Assembly (NCBI RefSeq): GCF_016888445.1
Contig: NZ_JAFEKF010000004.1
Span: forward strand, 124,001 to 188,000
Direction: 5' to 3'
Length of the DNA: 64,000 nt
Source of the DNA: Marinomonas ostreistagni
GTDB taxonomy: Bacteria; Pseudomonadota; Gammaproteobacteria; Pseudomonadales; Marinomonadaceae
Position numbers and translations under genes: made by a program. Each line of letters opens with the position of its first letter. The stretch's first letter is position 1. Of this stretch, positions 1 through 8,550 are shown piece by piece. The notes under the pieces are model-generated. The model had not been told where the DNA came from. It made no database searches and was given only the letters and a program-made list of their open reading frames with translations.

Positions 1-390
1 CAGCAGCACGCCTTGCTCGTCACCGATGGCTCTGGCATCAGCAATGGTCGCTTCATATGAGTCCAATACCTCATCCACATTATCTTGGTACGACTCTTCC
101 AATGCATCTAAAGCATCATGGTAAGCGGTAAAAGTATCTGTGATGTTGGTTTTGAAGGTATAGCCAGTTAGCTCGCCTTGTGCACTGTTGACAGGGCGGT
201 ACTGCCAGGTGTGCTCATTGGCAGTGTGTTGGCTTAAGTGATGTTGTAGCGGGGTGCTGGTCGCTTGGCTGAGCGGAACAAAACTACTGTCACAATCCAC
301 CTCGCTCGCCTGAGCGGGAGGTTGCAATAGGGATAGCATAAGTAGGGATGAAGCCGTCCCAAGTCGCTTATTACGAATGTTGATTTTCAC
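1..390 (-). CDS. Secreted protein of unknown function (3' end cut by window)
   Basis: An open frame runs without a stop from a GTG at 388-390 to the window edge (130 codons). The GTG is preceded by a GGAGGG ribosome binding site, which decides the start. The N-terminus (VKINIRNKR, then a hydrophobic stretch ending near PAQAS) looks like a Sec signal peptide with cleavage after about residue 29. The mature part is polar and turns into an acidic, probably helical segment (YHDALDALEESYQDNVDEVL) near the cut. I do not recognise a family. It probably acts in the periplasm or outside the cell. Confidence 0.6.
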   Translation of the reverse strand, partial: MKINIRNKRLGTASSLLMLSLLQPPAQASEVDCDSSFVPLSQATSTPLQHHLSQHTANEHTWQYRPVNSAQGELTGYTFKTNITDTFTAYHDALDALEESYQDNVDEVLDSYEATIADARAIGDEQGVLL

Positions 391-517
391 GCTATCCCTC
401 CTTATTTTAAGTTGTCTGTTATTACCGTATCCACAAACCATCGGCTAGACAATGCAGGAAGTGAGTGTTGCACACTGTTGTCCACTTCCTGCAAAAACCT
501 GCGTTTTTCTTCAAGGA

Positions 518-1261
518 TTACGCCACTTGGTTGGCATCTAGGTCGATACGTTTTTCGACTTTATGCTGGTCTTCATTAAGGCCGTGTTTCCAATAGCTAG
601 AGACATAAATGTCTGATTTAGAGACTTCGTCGCGACCTTTAAAGTATTGTCTTAGGGCGCGCATTGAGCTGAATTCACAGGCGGCCCAAACGGCCAAGCT
701 ACCGTCTAACCAGTCTAATTGTTTAACATGATTGAGCAGCGACTCGCTGTCAGCGCCAGGTGTGGGATTCACGATCCATTTAATAGTGATGCCTTCGGGC
801 TTGTCTAGCTGCTGGATATCGTCTTCTGACTGGACTTCTAGTAGAGCGTAGCCTTTAGCGTTTTTTGACAGCTGGCCTAGGTTAACACTAATTGCAGGCA
901 AGGAAGTCATATCGCCAATAAATAGATTCCAGTCAGCGGCTTCTGAGGCCAATTTCTTTGGCCCAGGTCCGCCCACTAGAATCTCTTCACCAGGCTGTGC
1001 ATGCAGCGCCCAGTGACACGCGACACCAGTGTCGCCATGGATTGCAAAATCGATATCGATCTCATCCGCTCTTTGATGGCGAATAGTGTAGGTGCGCATT
1101 AAGCGGCCACCGTCGACGGGAAAAATCAGTTTCACGTAGCCACTTTCTTGGTCTTCAGGGAAGTCTTTTAAACCTGCGCCCCCCAAGGTCAATCGCAACA
1201 TATTAGGGGTGATAAAGGATTTACGAATGACGCTTAGTAATCTTGGCTCTGGCTTAGCCAT
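518..1261 (-). CDS. Siderophore-interacting protein (FAD-binding ferric-siderophore reductase, ViuB/YqjH-like)
   Basis: This 247-residue protein has the layout of the SIP family: an N-terminal FAD-binding barrel with the flavin motif RTYTIRH at about residues 56-62 and a C-terminal NAD(P)H-binding half with GDMTSLPAI. Members reduce Fe(III) in cytoplasmic ferric siderophores, releasing Fe(II). The ATG at 1261 follows an AGAGAGG ribosome binding site. A near-perfect 7-1-7 Fur box lies 27-41 bp upstream, so iron repression is expected. No siderophore transporter or synthesis gene sits next to it, so the substrate is unknown. Confidence 0.88.
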   Translation of the reverse strand: MAKPEPRLLSVIRKSFITPNMLRLTLGGAGLKDFPEDQESGYVKLIFPVDGGRLMRTYTIRHQRADEIDIDFAIHGDTGVACHWALHAQPGEEILVGGPGPKKLASEAADWNLFIGDMTSLPAISVNLGQLSKNAKGYALLEVQSEDDIQQLDKPEGITIKWIVNPTPGADSESLLNHVKQLDWLDGSLAVWAACEFSSMRALRQYFKGRDEVSKSDIYVSSYWKHGLNEDQHKVEKRIDLDANQVA

Positions 1262-1287
1262 GATGCACCTCTCTTGTAGGTTTTATA

Positions 1288-1302
1288 TGAGAATGCTTCT
1301 CA
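1288..1302. promoter_or_regulatory. Fur box upstream of the siderophore-interacting protein
   Basis: TGAGAATGCTTCTCA is a 7-1-7 inverted repeat with six of seven arm positions paired. This matches the known Fur consensus form (TGATAATNATTATCA-like). It lies just upstream of the minus-strand siderophore-interacting gene, where a repressor would block transcription. Confidence 0.75.
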
Positions 1303-1387
1303 ATTTATATTAGAGAGTGCTTAAAAGCAACGCAACACAGCGTTGCATATTGGTTACCAATACTGGCCCTGAATGCTACGGCATCAC

Positions 1388-2341
1388 TTAGACGCTGGGC
1401 ACCGAATACGCATCGCTGACATCTTCTACTTGCCAGATCGACAAGTGTTGGCCCTGCTCTTGAGCACTAGAGCGCTCGACTTTAAGCACGGCTCGATTAA
1501 AGGCCTTATGAGAGAGGGTGAAAAGCCCATCATGAATGGGGTGAGGAATGATCAATTCGGTAATTTTACAATGTTGAGCCTCTTCAATGCTGATGCCCAA
1601 AAGCTCAATAAATCTCGGGTTCGCATGCAGTAGTTGGTCGTATTCATCGCAAAATGCTACACCCACTGTCATGTTATTGAGAAGCGTGTTAATAAGACTT
1701 TGCTCGTTTTCAAGCAGTTTAAGGCGACTGCGATAAAGCAAAAATATCACGCCAAAGTTGATGATACCCAACAATAATGCGGCTGCTTGCAGTATACGAA
1801 TTTGACGAGTTTCATGCTGAGCTTGTTGTTCGATTGCTAGCGCAATACTGTTCATATAGGACAATAGCGCTAGATTTTTTTTAACTAAGGTTTCGTTGAG
1901 TTGTAAAAACAGCTTCGGTTGAGGATTAGCCGTGTAAGCAAAGAGCCGCTCGCGGATCGGTTGCCAAATCGCCCAGCTTTCTTGGATCAAATAATAATAT
2001 GGGCGTGAGGCCATGCTCGGTAGCGTGACTGGCTGATTGCTGGTATCCAACGTGCTGCCACCAGAGCGGAAAGCAATTAAGGTCAAATCAAATAAATGTG
2101 CGGTCTGAGCAAGGTTTTCAAGGCGTGCTGCAGAGGCCGCACCTGGCGGTGCTAACAATAGTTCTTTGACCATCTTTTGTGACAGCATACGCTGACGGCC
2201 AGCAAGGTTTAATTCAAGGGTTTGGTTTTGTACCCGTTGGGTCAGCCAGAAGTTCAGACCTAGGGCAACGCTGTCAAATAGCAGAAATAATACGATGGCA
2301 TATAGAATACTGGAGCGCGAGTTGTGCGGGTGCCAGCTCAT
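1388..2341 (-). CDS. Membrane sensor with PilJ-type N-terminal domain and PAS domain, no output domain
   Basis: The 317-residue protein starts with a transmembrane helix (residues ~12-33). A type IV pili methyl-accepting/PilJ-like sensor follows, with the typical LNLAGRQRMLSQKM motif at about 44-57. A second transmembrane helix (~185-203) leads to a PAS-like domain (about 215-290). It then ends; there is no HAMP-MA, histidine kinase, GGDEF or EAL domain. It could be a complete 'sensor only' protein that signals through partners, or a receptor that lost its output module. It stands alone between convergently spaced minus-strand genes. The ATG at 2341 gives the first TM helix at the right place. 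Confidence 0.7.
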   Translation of the reverse strand: MSWHPHNSRSSILYAIVLFLLFDSVALGLNFWLTQRVQNQTLELNLAGRQRMLSQKMVKELLLAPPGAASAARLENLAQTAHLFDLTLIAFRSGGSTLDTSNQPVTLPSMASRPYYYLIQESWAIWQPIRERLFAYTANPQPKLFLQLNETLVKKNLALLSYMNSIALAIEQQAQHETRQIRILQAAALLLGIINFGVIFLLYRSRLKLLENEQSLINTLLNNMTVGVAFCDEYDQLLHANPRFIELLGISIEEAQHCKITELIIPHPIHDGLFTLSHKAFNRAVLKVERSSAQEQGQHLSIWQVEDVSDAYSVPSV

Positions 2342-2467
2342 CCTTGATCTCCCTAACGAATACAGTCTAATGGCCAGTAAGATTAGCCAAAATTATAGTG
2401 TAGATGGATTCAAAGAGAGCGGTGTGTTTTTTTGTATGCTTACTGACCAATGTCAGGGCAACTGGCA

Positions 2468-2494
2468 TAAAAAAAAGGGGCCCCGAAGGCCCCT
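2468..2494 (-). terminator. Rho-independent terminator of pycA-pycB
   Basis: Read on the minus strand, a GGGGCC/GGCCCC stem with a 5-base loop is followed by a run of eight T. It lies 20 bp past the pycB stop. Confidence 0.85.
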
Positions 2495-2513
2495 AACGAA
2501 CAACACACTATCG

Positions 2514-4322
2514 TTAGTGCGGAACTATTTCCACAAGGGTTTCGCCTGGTGTGACGCGATCCCCTTTGGACACATAAACGCCTGCGACTTTGCCAGCGAT
2601 CGGTGCTTGAATTTCGGTTTCCATCTTCATCGCTTCAGTGATCAATACCGATTGACCGGCTTTGACCTCATCGCCGACCGCAACGAGTACATCGACAATG
2701 TTGCCCGGCATGTTGGTGGTGATATCACCAGGGCCTGAGGCTTTGCCACGTTTGCTGCCACCTGCGATGTTGCCATCGTATTCGTTCAATGACTCGAACA
2801 GCACCTCTTCTGGCATGCCGTCCAGTGTTAGGTATACGTGGCGCTTGCCAGACGAATCGCCGCCAACTCCGGTGATTTCTACTTGGTAGGTTTCACCGTG
2901 AACATCGATCTTAAACTCTGTTGCCACTGGGCCAGCGGCTTTGGCAGCGCCTGCAGCAGCAATCGGTTCGAGCACTTCAGGAACTAGGGTGCCGGCTTCG
3001 CGTTGCTCTAAGAACTGTTTACCAATGTCTTGGAACATGGCGTAGGTCAGCACGTCTTCTTCGCTCTTAGCCAGCGCACCAATGTCTTTACGTAGACGCG
3101 CCATTTCAGCGCCTAGGGCATCGGCTGGACGACCTTCGATTGGCTCTTCTGAGCCAATCGCTTTGGTGCGCACGTCAGCGTTAACCGGTGCTGGTGGGTG
3201 GCCGTAGCCGCCCTGAAGGTAGCGTTTCACCTCGTTAGTGATGGTCTTGTAACGTTCGCCTGCCAACACGTTCATCACCGCTTGAGTACCGACGATTTGC
3301 GACGTTGGTGTGACCAGCGGCGGGAAGCCTAGATCTTCACGCACACGTGGGATTTCAGCGAATACTTCGCGGATGCGATCCAATGCCTGCTGCTCTTTCA
3401 GCTGGTTGGCAAGGTTTGACATCATGCCGCCTGGTACTTGGTTGATCTGTACTGAGACGTCTTCTTTAGTGAATTCGCTTTCAAACTGATGGTACTTTTT
3501 GCGCACATCGCGGAAGTAATCGGCGATCTCAGTCAGTAATTCAAGATCCAGGCCTGTGTCCCATTGGGTGCCTTTAAGGGCCGCTACTTGAGATTCCGTC
3601 GCTGGGTGGCTGGTGCCTGAGGCGAACGAAGAAATGGCCGTATCAATGTGCTCGGCACCGGCTTCGATGGCTTTTAGCTGACACAGTGGCGCTAGGCCTG
3701 CCGTCGAGTGGCTGTGCACGAACAAAGGCAAATCGACATTGTCTTTGATGGCTTTGACCAAATCGTACGTCGCGTAAGGCGTTAGCAGACCTGCCATATC
3801 TTTAATGGCGATCGAGTCTGCGCCCATGTCTTTTAGGGCTTGGGCTTGCTCAACAAACAGCTCCAAGGTGTGCACTGGGCTAGTGGTGTAGCAGATGGTG
3901 CCTTGAGCGTGCTTGCCGGCTTTTTTCACGGCTTTGATGGCGGTTTCAAGGTTGCGCAGATCGTTTAACGCATCAAATACGCGGAAGACATCAATGCCGT
4001 TTTCAGCGGCTTTGGCGACAAACGCTTCTACCACATCGTCAGCATAATGGCGGTAGCCTAGTAGGTTTTGACCGCGCAGCAGCATCTGCAGACGCGTGTT
4101 CGGTAGGGCTTTGCGTAGTGCACGCAAACGCTCCCAAGGATCTTCTTTTAAGAAACGTACGCACGCATCAAAGGTAGCGCCGCCCCATACTTCAAGAGAC
4201 CAGAAGCCAACGGCATCAAGCTTATCGCAAATCGGCAGCATGTCTTCGGTGCGCATACGTGTGGCAATCAAAGACTGGTGCGCGTCGCGCAAGATGACGT
4301 CTGTAACCTGTACTTTGCTCAT
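2514..4322 (-). CDS. pycB: Pyruvate carboxylase subunit B / oxaloacetate decarboxylase alpha-like (carboxyltransferase + biotin carrier)
   Basis: The 602-residue protein has an HMGL-like TIM-barrel carboxyltransferase domain (from DVILRDAHQSLIATRM near residue 8 to ~270), a conserved carboxylase domain in the middle, and a C-terminal biotinyl domain with EAMKME. The biotinylated lysine is about residue 566. With the biotin carboxylase encoded 25 bp upstream, it should form the two-subunit pyruvate carboxylase that replenishes oxaloacetate from pyruvate. The alternative, a sodium-pumping oxaloacetate decarboxylase alpha subunit, is less likely: no beta or gamma subunits are nearby and a biotin carboxylase is in the operon. 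A strong terminator ends the operon. Confidence 0.9.
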   Translation of the reverse strand: MSKVQVTDVILRDAHQSLIATRMRTEDMLPICDKLDAVGFWSLEVWGGATFDACVRFLKEDPWERLRALRKALPNTRLQMLLRGQNLLGYRHYADDVVEAFVAKAAENGIDVFRVFDALNDLRNLETAIKAVKKAGKHAQGTICYTTSPVHTLELFVEQAQALKDMGADSIAIKDMAGLLTPYATYDLVKAIKDNVDLPLFVHSHSTAGLAPLCQLKAIEAGAEHIDTAISSFASGTSHPATESQVAALKGTQWDTGLDLELLTEIADYFRDVRKKYHQFESEFTKEDVSVQINQVPGGMMSNLANQLKEQQALDRIREVFAEIPRVREDLGFPPLVTPTSQIVGTQAVMNVLAGERYKTITNEVKRYLQGGYGHPPAPVNADVRTKAIGSEEPIEGRPADALGAEMARLRKDIGALAKSEEDVLTYAMFQDIGKQFLEQREAGTLVPEVLEPIAAAGAAKAAGPVATEFKIDVHGETYQVEITGVGGDSSGKRHVYLTLDGMPEEVLFESLNEYDGNIAGGSKRGKASGPGDITTNMPGNIVDVLVAVGDEVKAGQSVLITEAMKMETEIQAPIAGKVAGVYVSKGDRVTPGETLVEIVPH

Positions 4323-4347
4323 TGTGGTTTTCTCCTTAATCTCTTAA

Positions 4348-5763
4348 TTACACGCCCGCATGGGCAGCGATGGCGGCAGCAATCGCTAGGGCGATTTCGC
4401 TGGGCGCGCGTTTGTCAGAGTAGTTCAACAGTTCAGGGTGGTTCGGTACGAAGCAGGTATTAAAGAAGCCACTTCTGAACTCTTCGTTTTTCAAAATTTC
4501 TTGGTAGTAGTTAGCGGTGGTTTTCACACCCTGTACACGCATGTCGGCCAAAGCTCGAGCGCCACGATCAAGCGCGTCTTCCCAGGTCAGTGCCCACACC
4601 ACCAGCTTCAGACACATAGAGTCGAAGTAGGGTGGAATGGTGTAACCGGTGTAGATCGCCGTATCGGTGCGTACGCCTGGGCCGCCTGGAGCGTAGTAAC
4701 GGGTAATACGCCCAAAGCTTGGCAAGAAGTTATTTTTCGGGTCTTCGGCGTTGATACGGAACTGCAACGCGTAACCACGAAACGAAATGTCTTCTTGGCG
4801 GTAGCTCAATGGCAAACCAGACGCCACACGGATTTGTTCACGGACAATATCAACACCCGTGATTTGTTCGGTGATGGTGTGTTCCACTTGCACACGCGTG
4901 TTCATTTCCATGAAGTAGATGTCGTTGCCGGTGACCAAAAACTCCACCGTACCAGCGTTTTCATAGCCTACGGCTTTGGCCGCTTTGACCGCTAACTCAC
5001 CGACGTAAGAGCGTTGCTCTGGCGTCAATTGTGGGCTGGGTGCGATCTCAATCAGCTTTTGGTTACGACGCTGGATCGAGCAGTCACGTTCGTATAAATG
5101 GATCGCATCGCCTTGGCTGTCAGCCAACACTTGCACCTCAATGTGGCGCGGATCGAAGATGCATTTTTCTAAGAACACTTCAGCTGAGCCGAACGCTTTT
5201 GATGCTTCAGAGATGACGCGTGGGTATTGATCACGTAGCTCTTGTTCGCTGTCACAGCGGCGAATACCACGACCGCCACCGCCCGATGTTGCTTTAAGCA
5301 TCACTGGGTAGCCGATGCTGTTGGCCAGTGCTACGGCTTCGTCGATATCGGCAAGGTTGTCTTCTGAGCCTGGCGTCACAGGTACGCCAGCGGCGATCAT
5401 GCTTTTACGGGCTTGTGTCTTATCGCCCATCTTAGCAATGACCTCGGCTTTGGGGCCGATAAAGGTGATACCGCGCTCTTGGCAGATTTGCGCAAACTCT
5501 GAGTTTTCTGAAAGGAAGCCGTAGCCTGGGTGAATCGCATCACAGCCAGTTTCTACCGCTAAGTTAACGATACGGCGCGCATCGAGATAGCCCGCAAGCG
5601 GGTCTTCGCCCATGCTGTAAGCCTCATCCGCACGTTTTACATGCAGTGCGTGACGGTCCGGCTCGGTGAAAATTGCCACCGAGCGGATGCCCATTTCGGC
5701 ACATGCACGTACGATACGAACGGCAATTTCACCACGGTTAGCAATCAATATTTTCTTCAGCAT
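4348..5763 (-). CDS. pycA: Pyruvate carboxylase subunit A (biotin carboxylase)
   Basis: The 471-residue ATP-grasp enzyme has the biotin carboxylase N-domain (MLKKILIANRGEIAVRI), the glycine-rich ATP loop (SGGGGRGIRR near 160-170) and the active-site stretch EMNTRVQVEHTITE. It carboxylates the biotin on PycB using ATP and bicarbonate. The ATG at 5763 is preferred over an in-frame ATG 12 bp upstream because GGAGAAGAAA serves as its ribosome binding site; the upstream ATG has none. Pairing with pycB rather than accB, and a divergent LysR regulator gene, argue for pyruvate carboxylase rather than acetyl-CoA carboxylase AccC. Confidence 0.88.
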   Translation of the reverse strand: MLKKILIANRGEIAVRIVRACAEMGIRSVAIFTEPDRHALHVKRADEAYSMGEDPLAGYLDARRIVNLAVETGCDAIHPGYGFLSENSEFAQICQERGITFIGPKAEVIAKMGDKTQARKSMIAAGVPVTPGSEDNLADIDEAVALANSIGYPVMLKATSGGGGRGIRRCDSEQELRDQYPRVISEASKAFGSAEVFLEKCIFDPRHIEVQVLADSQGDAIHLYERDCSIQRRNQKLIEIAPSPQLTPEQRSYVGELAVKAAKAVGYENAGTVEFLVTGNDIYFMEMNTRVQVEHTITEQITGVDIVREQIRVASGLPLSYRQEDISFRGYALQFRINAEDPKNNFLPSFGRITRYYAPGGPGVRTDTAIYTGYTIPPYFDSMCLKLVVWALTWEDALDRGARALADMRVQGVKTTANYYQEILKNEEFRSGFFNTCFVPNHPELLNYSDKRAPSEIALAIAAAIAAHAGV

Positions 5764-5904
5764 TTTCTTCTCCATGCGCCCAAATCAAGCATGGCAATTA
5801 CAGTATTCTAAAGTTACAAAAATAAAAAATTGATATTTTTTTGGTAAACCATAAGCAATCACTTATACTTAATTAAATAATCATATTTTTCATAGAGTTA
5901 AGAC

Positions 5905-6849
5905 ATGGTTTACACACTCGGACAGCTTTTAAATCGCCTTACTTTTCGTCAATTACAGGTGTTTCAGGTGGTGTTTCAAAAGCTCAGTTACTCCAAAGCC
6001 GCCGCAGAGCTTGGCTTAACCCAGCCAGCGGTCAGTGCGCAGATGAAACAACTCGAAGCAGCGCTTGGGCAGCCGATGTTTGATTACGTCGGTAAGCAGC
6101 TCTATGTGACGCCAGCAGGGGCTCAGTTAGAGCGAGTGGTGCGTGAGATCTTTAGCGACCTAGAAACCTTGCAGATGGATTTGTATCAGTTAGAGGGGCA
6201 ATTACGCGGTGAGTTGCGTATCTGTGTGGTGAGCTCTGCAGAAATCATTTTGCCGTATTTGCTCAAGGGCTTTTTGCAGAAATACCCGCAAGTCGACGCC
6301 CGTTTGACGGTATTAAACCGTACTAATGCCACCGAGCGGTTACTGCAAAACCAAGACGATATCGCCGTCACGGGTATCGTGCCAGACACGCGCTTGCTCA
6401 ATCGCCAGCCTTTCTTCGATAACCTTTTGGTGCCCGTGGTAAAAGCCGATCATCCGCTCTTAACCCTAAAAAACATCACGCCACAGATCTTTTTTGACGC
6501 TGGGTTTTTACAGCGCGAAACCGGCTCGGGCTCACGGGGCGCCATCGAAAACTTCTGTAAAGACCAGCGCATCAAGCTTAAACCCGTGATGGAGCTAGGC
6601 TCTAACGAATCGATTAAGCATGGCGTATTGGCAGGTCTTGGTGTGTCGCTATTGCCACTGGTCAATGTCATCACCGAATTGCGTGCGGGTAGCTTAATCA
6701 TGCCCACCATCAAAGGCTTTCCACTCAAGCGTAGCTGGTGTGCGGTGTACCCTAGCAGCAAACAGCCGACGCCAGTGATGCAGGCATTTTTAGATCATCT
6801 GCGCGAAGAGGGCGATCGTACCCTGTCGGCGCAGTTTGCCTACGACTAG
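5905..6849 (+). CDS. LysR-type transcriptional regulator, divergent from pycAB
   Basis: The 314-residue protein has an N-terminal winged helix-turn-helix (SYSKAAAELGLTQPAVSAQM, residues ~28-47) and a periplasmic-binding-protein-like effector domain from about residue 100. The family usually activates the divergently transcribed gene, here pycA, across an AT-rich 141-bp interval. Control of pyruvate carboxylase is therefore inferred, not shown. Its last bases overlap by 4 bp the end of the convergent GH79 gene. Confidence 0.85.
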   Translation: MVYTLGQLLNRLTFRQLQVFQVVFQKLSYSKAAAELGLTQPAVSAQMKQLEAALGQPMFDYVGKQLYVTPAGAQLERVVREIFSDLETLQMDLYQLEGQLRGELRICVVSSAEIILPYLLKGFLQKYPQVDARLTVLNRTNATERLLQNQDDIAVTGIVPDTRLLNRQPFFDNLLVPVVKADHPLLTLKNITPQIFFDAGFLQRETGSGSRGAIENFCKDQRIKLKPVMELGSNESIKHGVLAGLGVSLLPLVNVITELRAGSLIMPTIKGFPLKRSWCAVYPSSKQPTPVMQAFLDHLREEGDRTLSAQFAYD

Positions 6850-8354
6850 AGTACATCCTCGCCAAAGTGGCCCAATGGACTCGACTCGTCGTCTTCAGGT
6901 TCGCTAAAGGTCCAAAAGTTAATGCTGTAAGGGGCGACTAAGTCTATTTTGGCAAGCTTAGGGAAGTCTTTTAGGCGCACTTTGCCTTTACGAAACTTGG
7001 GGATCACGCCGTTGATTAGCACCTTTTTACTGGTGAGTTTGTCGGCGGTGATTTCAAAGCGCCGCTTAGGTGTGCCAAATGCCTGAAAGCGCACTCGGTG
7101 TGCCCGCGGTGTCATGTTGATAATCAGCAGCGTCATGCGTTGCTGCTTGTGGCCACCGTGACAATAGACGATCAAATCCGAGTTGGCGCAGCTCACGTCA
7201 TACACTTGGCAGCCCATCAAGCGCTTCCAGAGCCAACTGACCCAAAAGTCTGGGTTGGGTTTTAAGGTTTCCCGTTGGATCAAGCCATAATCGCCGCCAA
7301 TCAACGACTGACGGATCATCACCTTTTGCCCCAGTTTAGCGCCACGACCGAGTTGATCCGCCCACCAGAAACACGAGGCAAAACGATCTGATAACTTCGG
7401 CTGACCACCACACTGAGCAGAGCCGGATTCACCGGTCCAAAGCTGAGCCTGCGGTTGGTATTTGGCGCGATAGCTTTCTAATTTGTTCGAAAAGGTTTCA
7501 AAGTCTTGTAGTGAGCGTGGGTCGAGCAATTTTTCGATGCGCGCGGTGCGTGTGCGCACTGGCGAGCGCTGACTCTGAAACGGGTAATAATGCCAATCGA
7601 CGATATCGAGCTGGCCTTCCAGCTGAGCCAAAAAGCCTGGCGTGATATTAGAAAGGTATTTGATGGTTTCACCAAGATAGGGCCAAAAGGCACTGCCTGG
7701 TCCTGCAATCAAACTATCAGGGCTCAACAGGCGCACTTGATTAATAAAGCGCTGATAATCCAACACCAATTGCTTGGTGCGTGGCTGTGCTTTAAGGCCA
7801 TGAAATGCCCAATAAGCGTTTAGCTCATTACCCAGCTCACAAACATCAATCTTGCTGCCACGTTTTAAAGTGTACTGCAGCAGTGCGGCGCTGTCGGCAC
7901 CGTTCCAGTTGCCGTGTTGTGAGCGGTTAAAGGCGCCGTATTTGAAGGTGAACATAAACTTCAAATCATGCTGAGCGATGAAATCCAGCAGCCGATTCCA
8001 AATGGCTTCACTGAGCTCTGGTTCTTTATCATGTGGCGCTTGATCAGCACAAAAGTAGTGAATGGTATCGGCTTCAGAGCCCCCGACGCGTAAGTAAGCA
8101 GGGCTTAAGTGTTGGACAAATTGACTGAGTTTGGGGGGATTAAATGCCAGCGGTGGCACGCGATTAGTCCCCAGACCGCGACTAGAGGTGGTGCTGCCTT
8201 CCCACCATTGACCACCGATGATCAGGGAAATATCGATCGAGTACGATAAATAGCATGGGTCTACGCTGTGGATCGGGGTGTCACGTTCTAGCTTAATCAG
8301 ATTGATAGTGCGAGCACGCGGGGTTTGGGCGACACGAAACGGGTTAAAAAGCAT
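6846..8354 (-). CDS. Heparanase-like glycoside hydrolase (GH79 family)
   Basis: The 502-residue protein lines up with the heparanase type of GH79. An early LRVGGSEAD motif lies around 95-103. The proton donor is in CELGNELNAY (around 176-185) and the probable nucleophile Glu in LWTGESGSAQCGGQPKLSD (around 307-325). The region continues with RQSLIGGDYGLI and PDFWVSWLWKRLMG, which recall animal heparanase. A C-terminal beta-sandwich follows. I see no clear signal peptide, so location is uncertain. The family cleaves beta-linked glucuronic-acid-containing glycans such as heparan sulfate. The gene is alone, convergent with the LysR gene, with no polysaccharide locus beside it. Confidence 0.75.
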   Translation of the reverse strand: MLFNPFRVAQTPRARTINLIKLERDTPIHSVDPCYLSYSIDISLIIGGQWWEGSTTSSRGLGTNRVPPLAFNPPKLSQFVQHLSPAYLRVGGSEADTIHYFCADQAPHDKEPELSEAIWNRLLDFIAQHDLKFMFTFKYGAFNRSQHGNWNGADSAALLQYTLKRGSKIDVCELGNELNAYWAFHGLKAQPRTKQLVLDYQRFINQVRLLSPDSLIAGPGSAFWPYLGETIKYLSNITPGFLAQLEGQLDIVDWHYYPFQSQRSPVRTRTARIEKLLDPRSLQDFETFSNKLESYRAKYQPQAQLWTGESGSAQCGGQPKLSDRFASCFWWADQLGRGAKLGQKVMIRQSLIGGDYGLIQRETLKPNPDFWVSWLWKRLMGCQVYDVSCANSDLIVYCHGGHKQQRMTLLIINMTPRAHRVRFQAFGTPKRRFEITADKLTSKKVLINGVIPKFRKGKVRLKDFPKLAKIDLVAPYSINFWTFSEPEDDESSPLGHFGEDVL

Positions 8355-8550
8355 CGATCAATCTCCATCCTAGAGTGCCAGTCTGCCAACTCTATGTGAC
8401 AAGCGCGTGACGCTTTGATGTGCGCTAAGACGCTGTATTCACGGCAACTTTGATCTAATTAGCGCGCTAAACGACATGCTGTGTTGCATTAAAATGCATT
8501 CCATTCAATGATTTAGCAAATAATAAACTTGGACTTATAGAGAGCGACCC

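Noticed and set aside
2514..4322. Sodium-pumping oxaloacetate decarboxylase alpha subunit
   Set aside because: Domain order is compatible, but no beta or gamma subunit genes are present and a biotin carboxylase is in the operon, favouring pyruvate carboxylase.
4438..4995. 185-codon plus-strand ORF
   Set aside because: It is the antisense shadow of pycA, whose minus-strand motifs are unambiguous.
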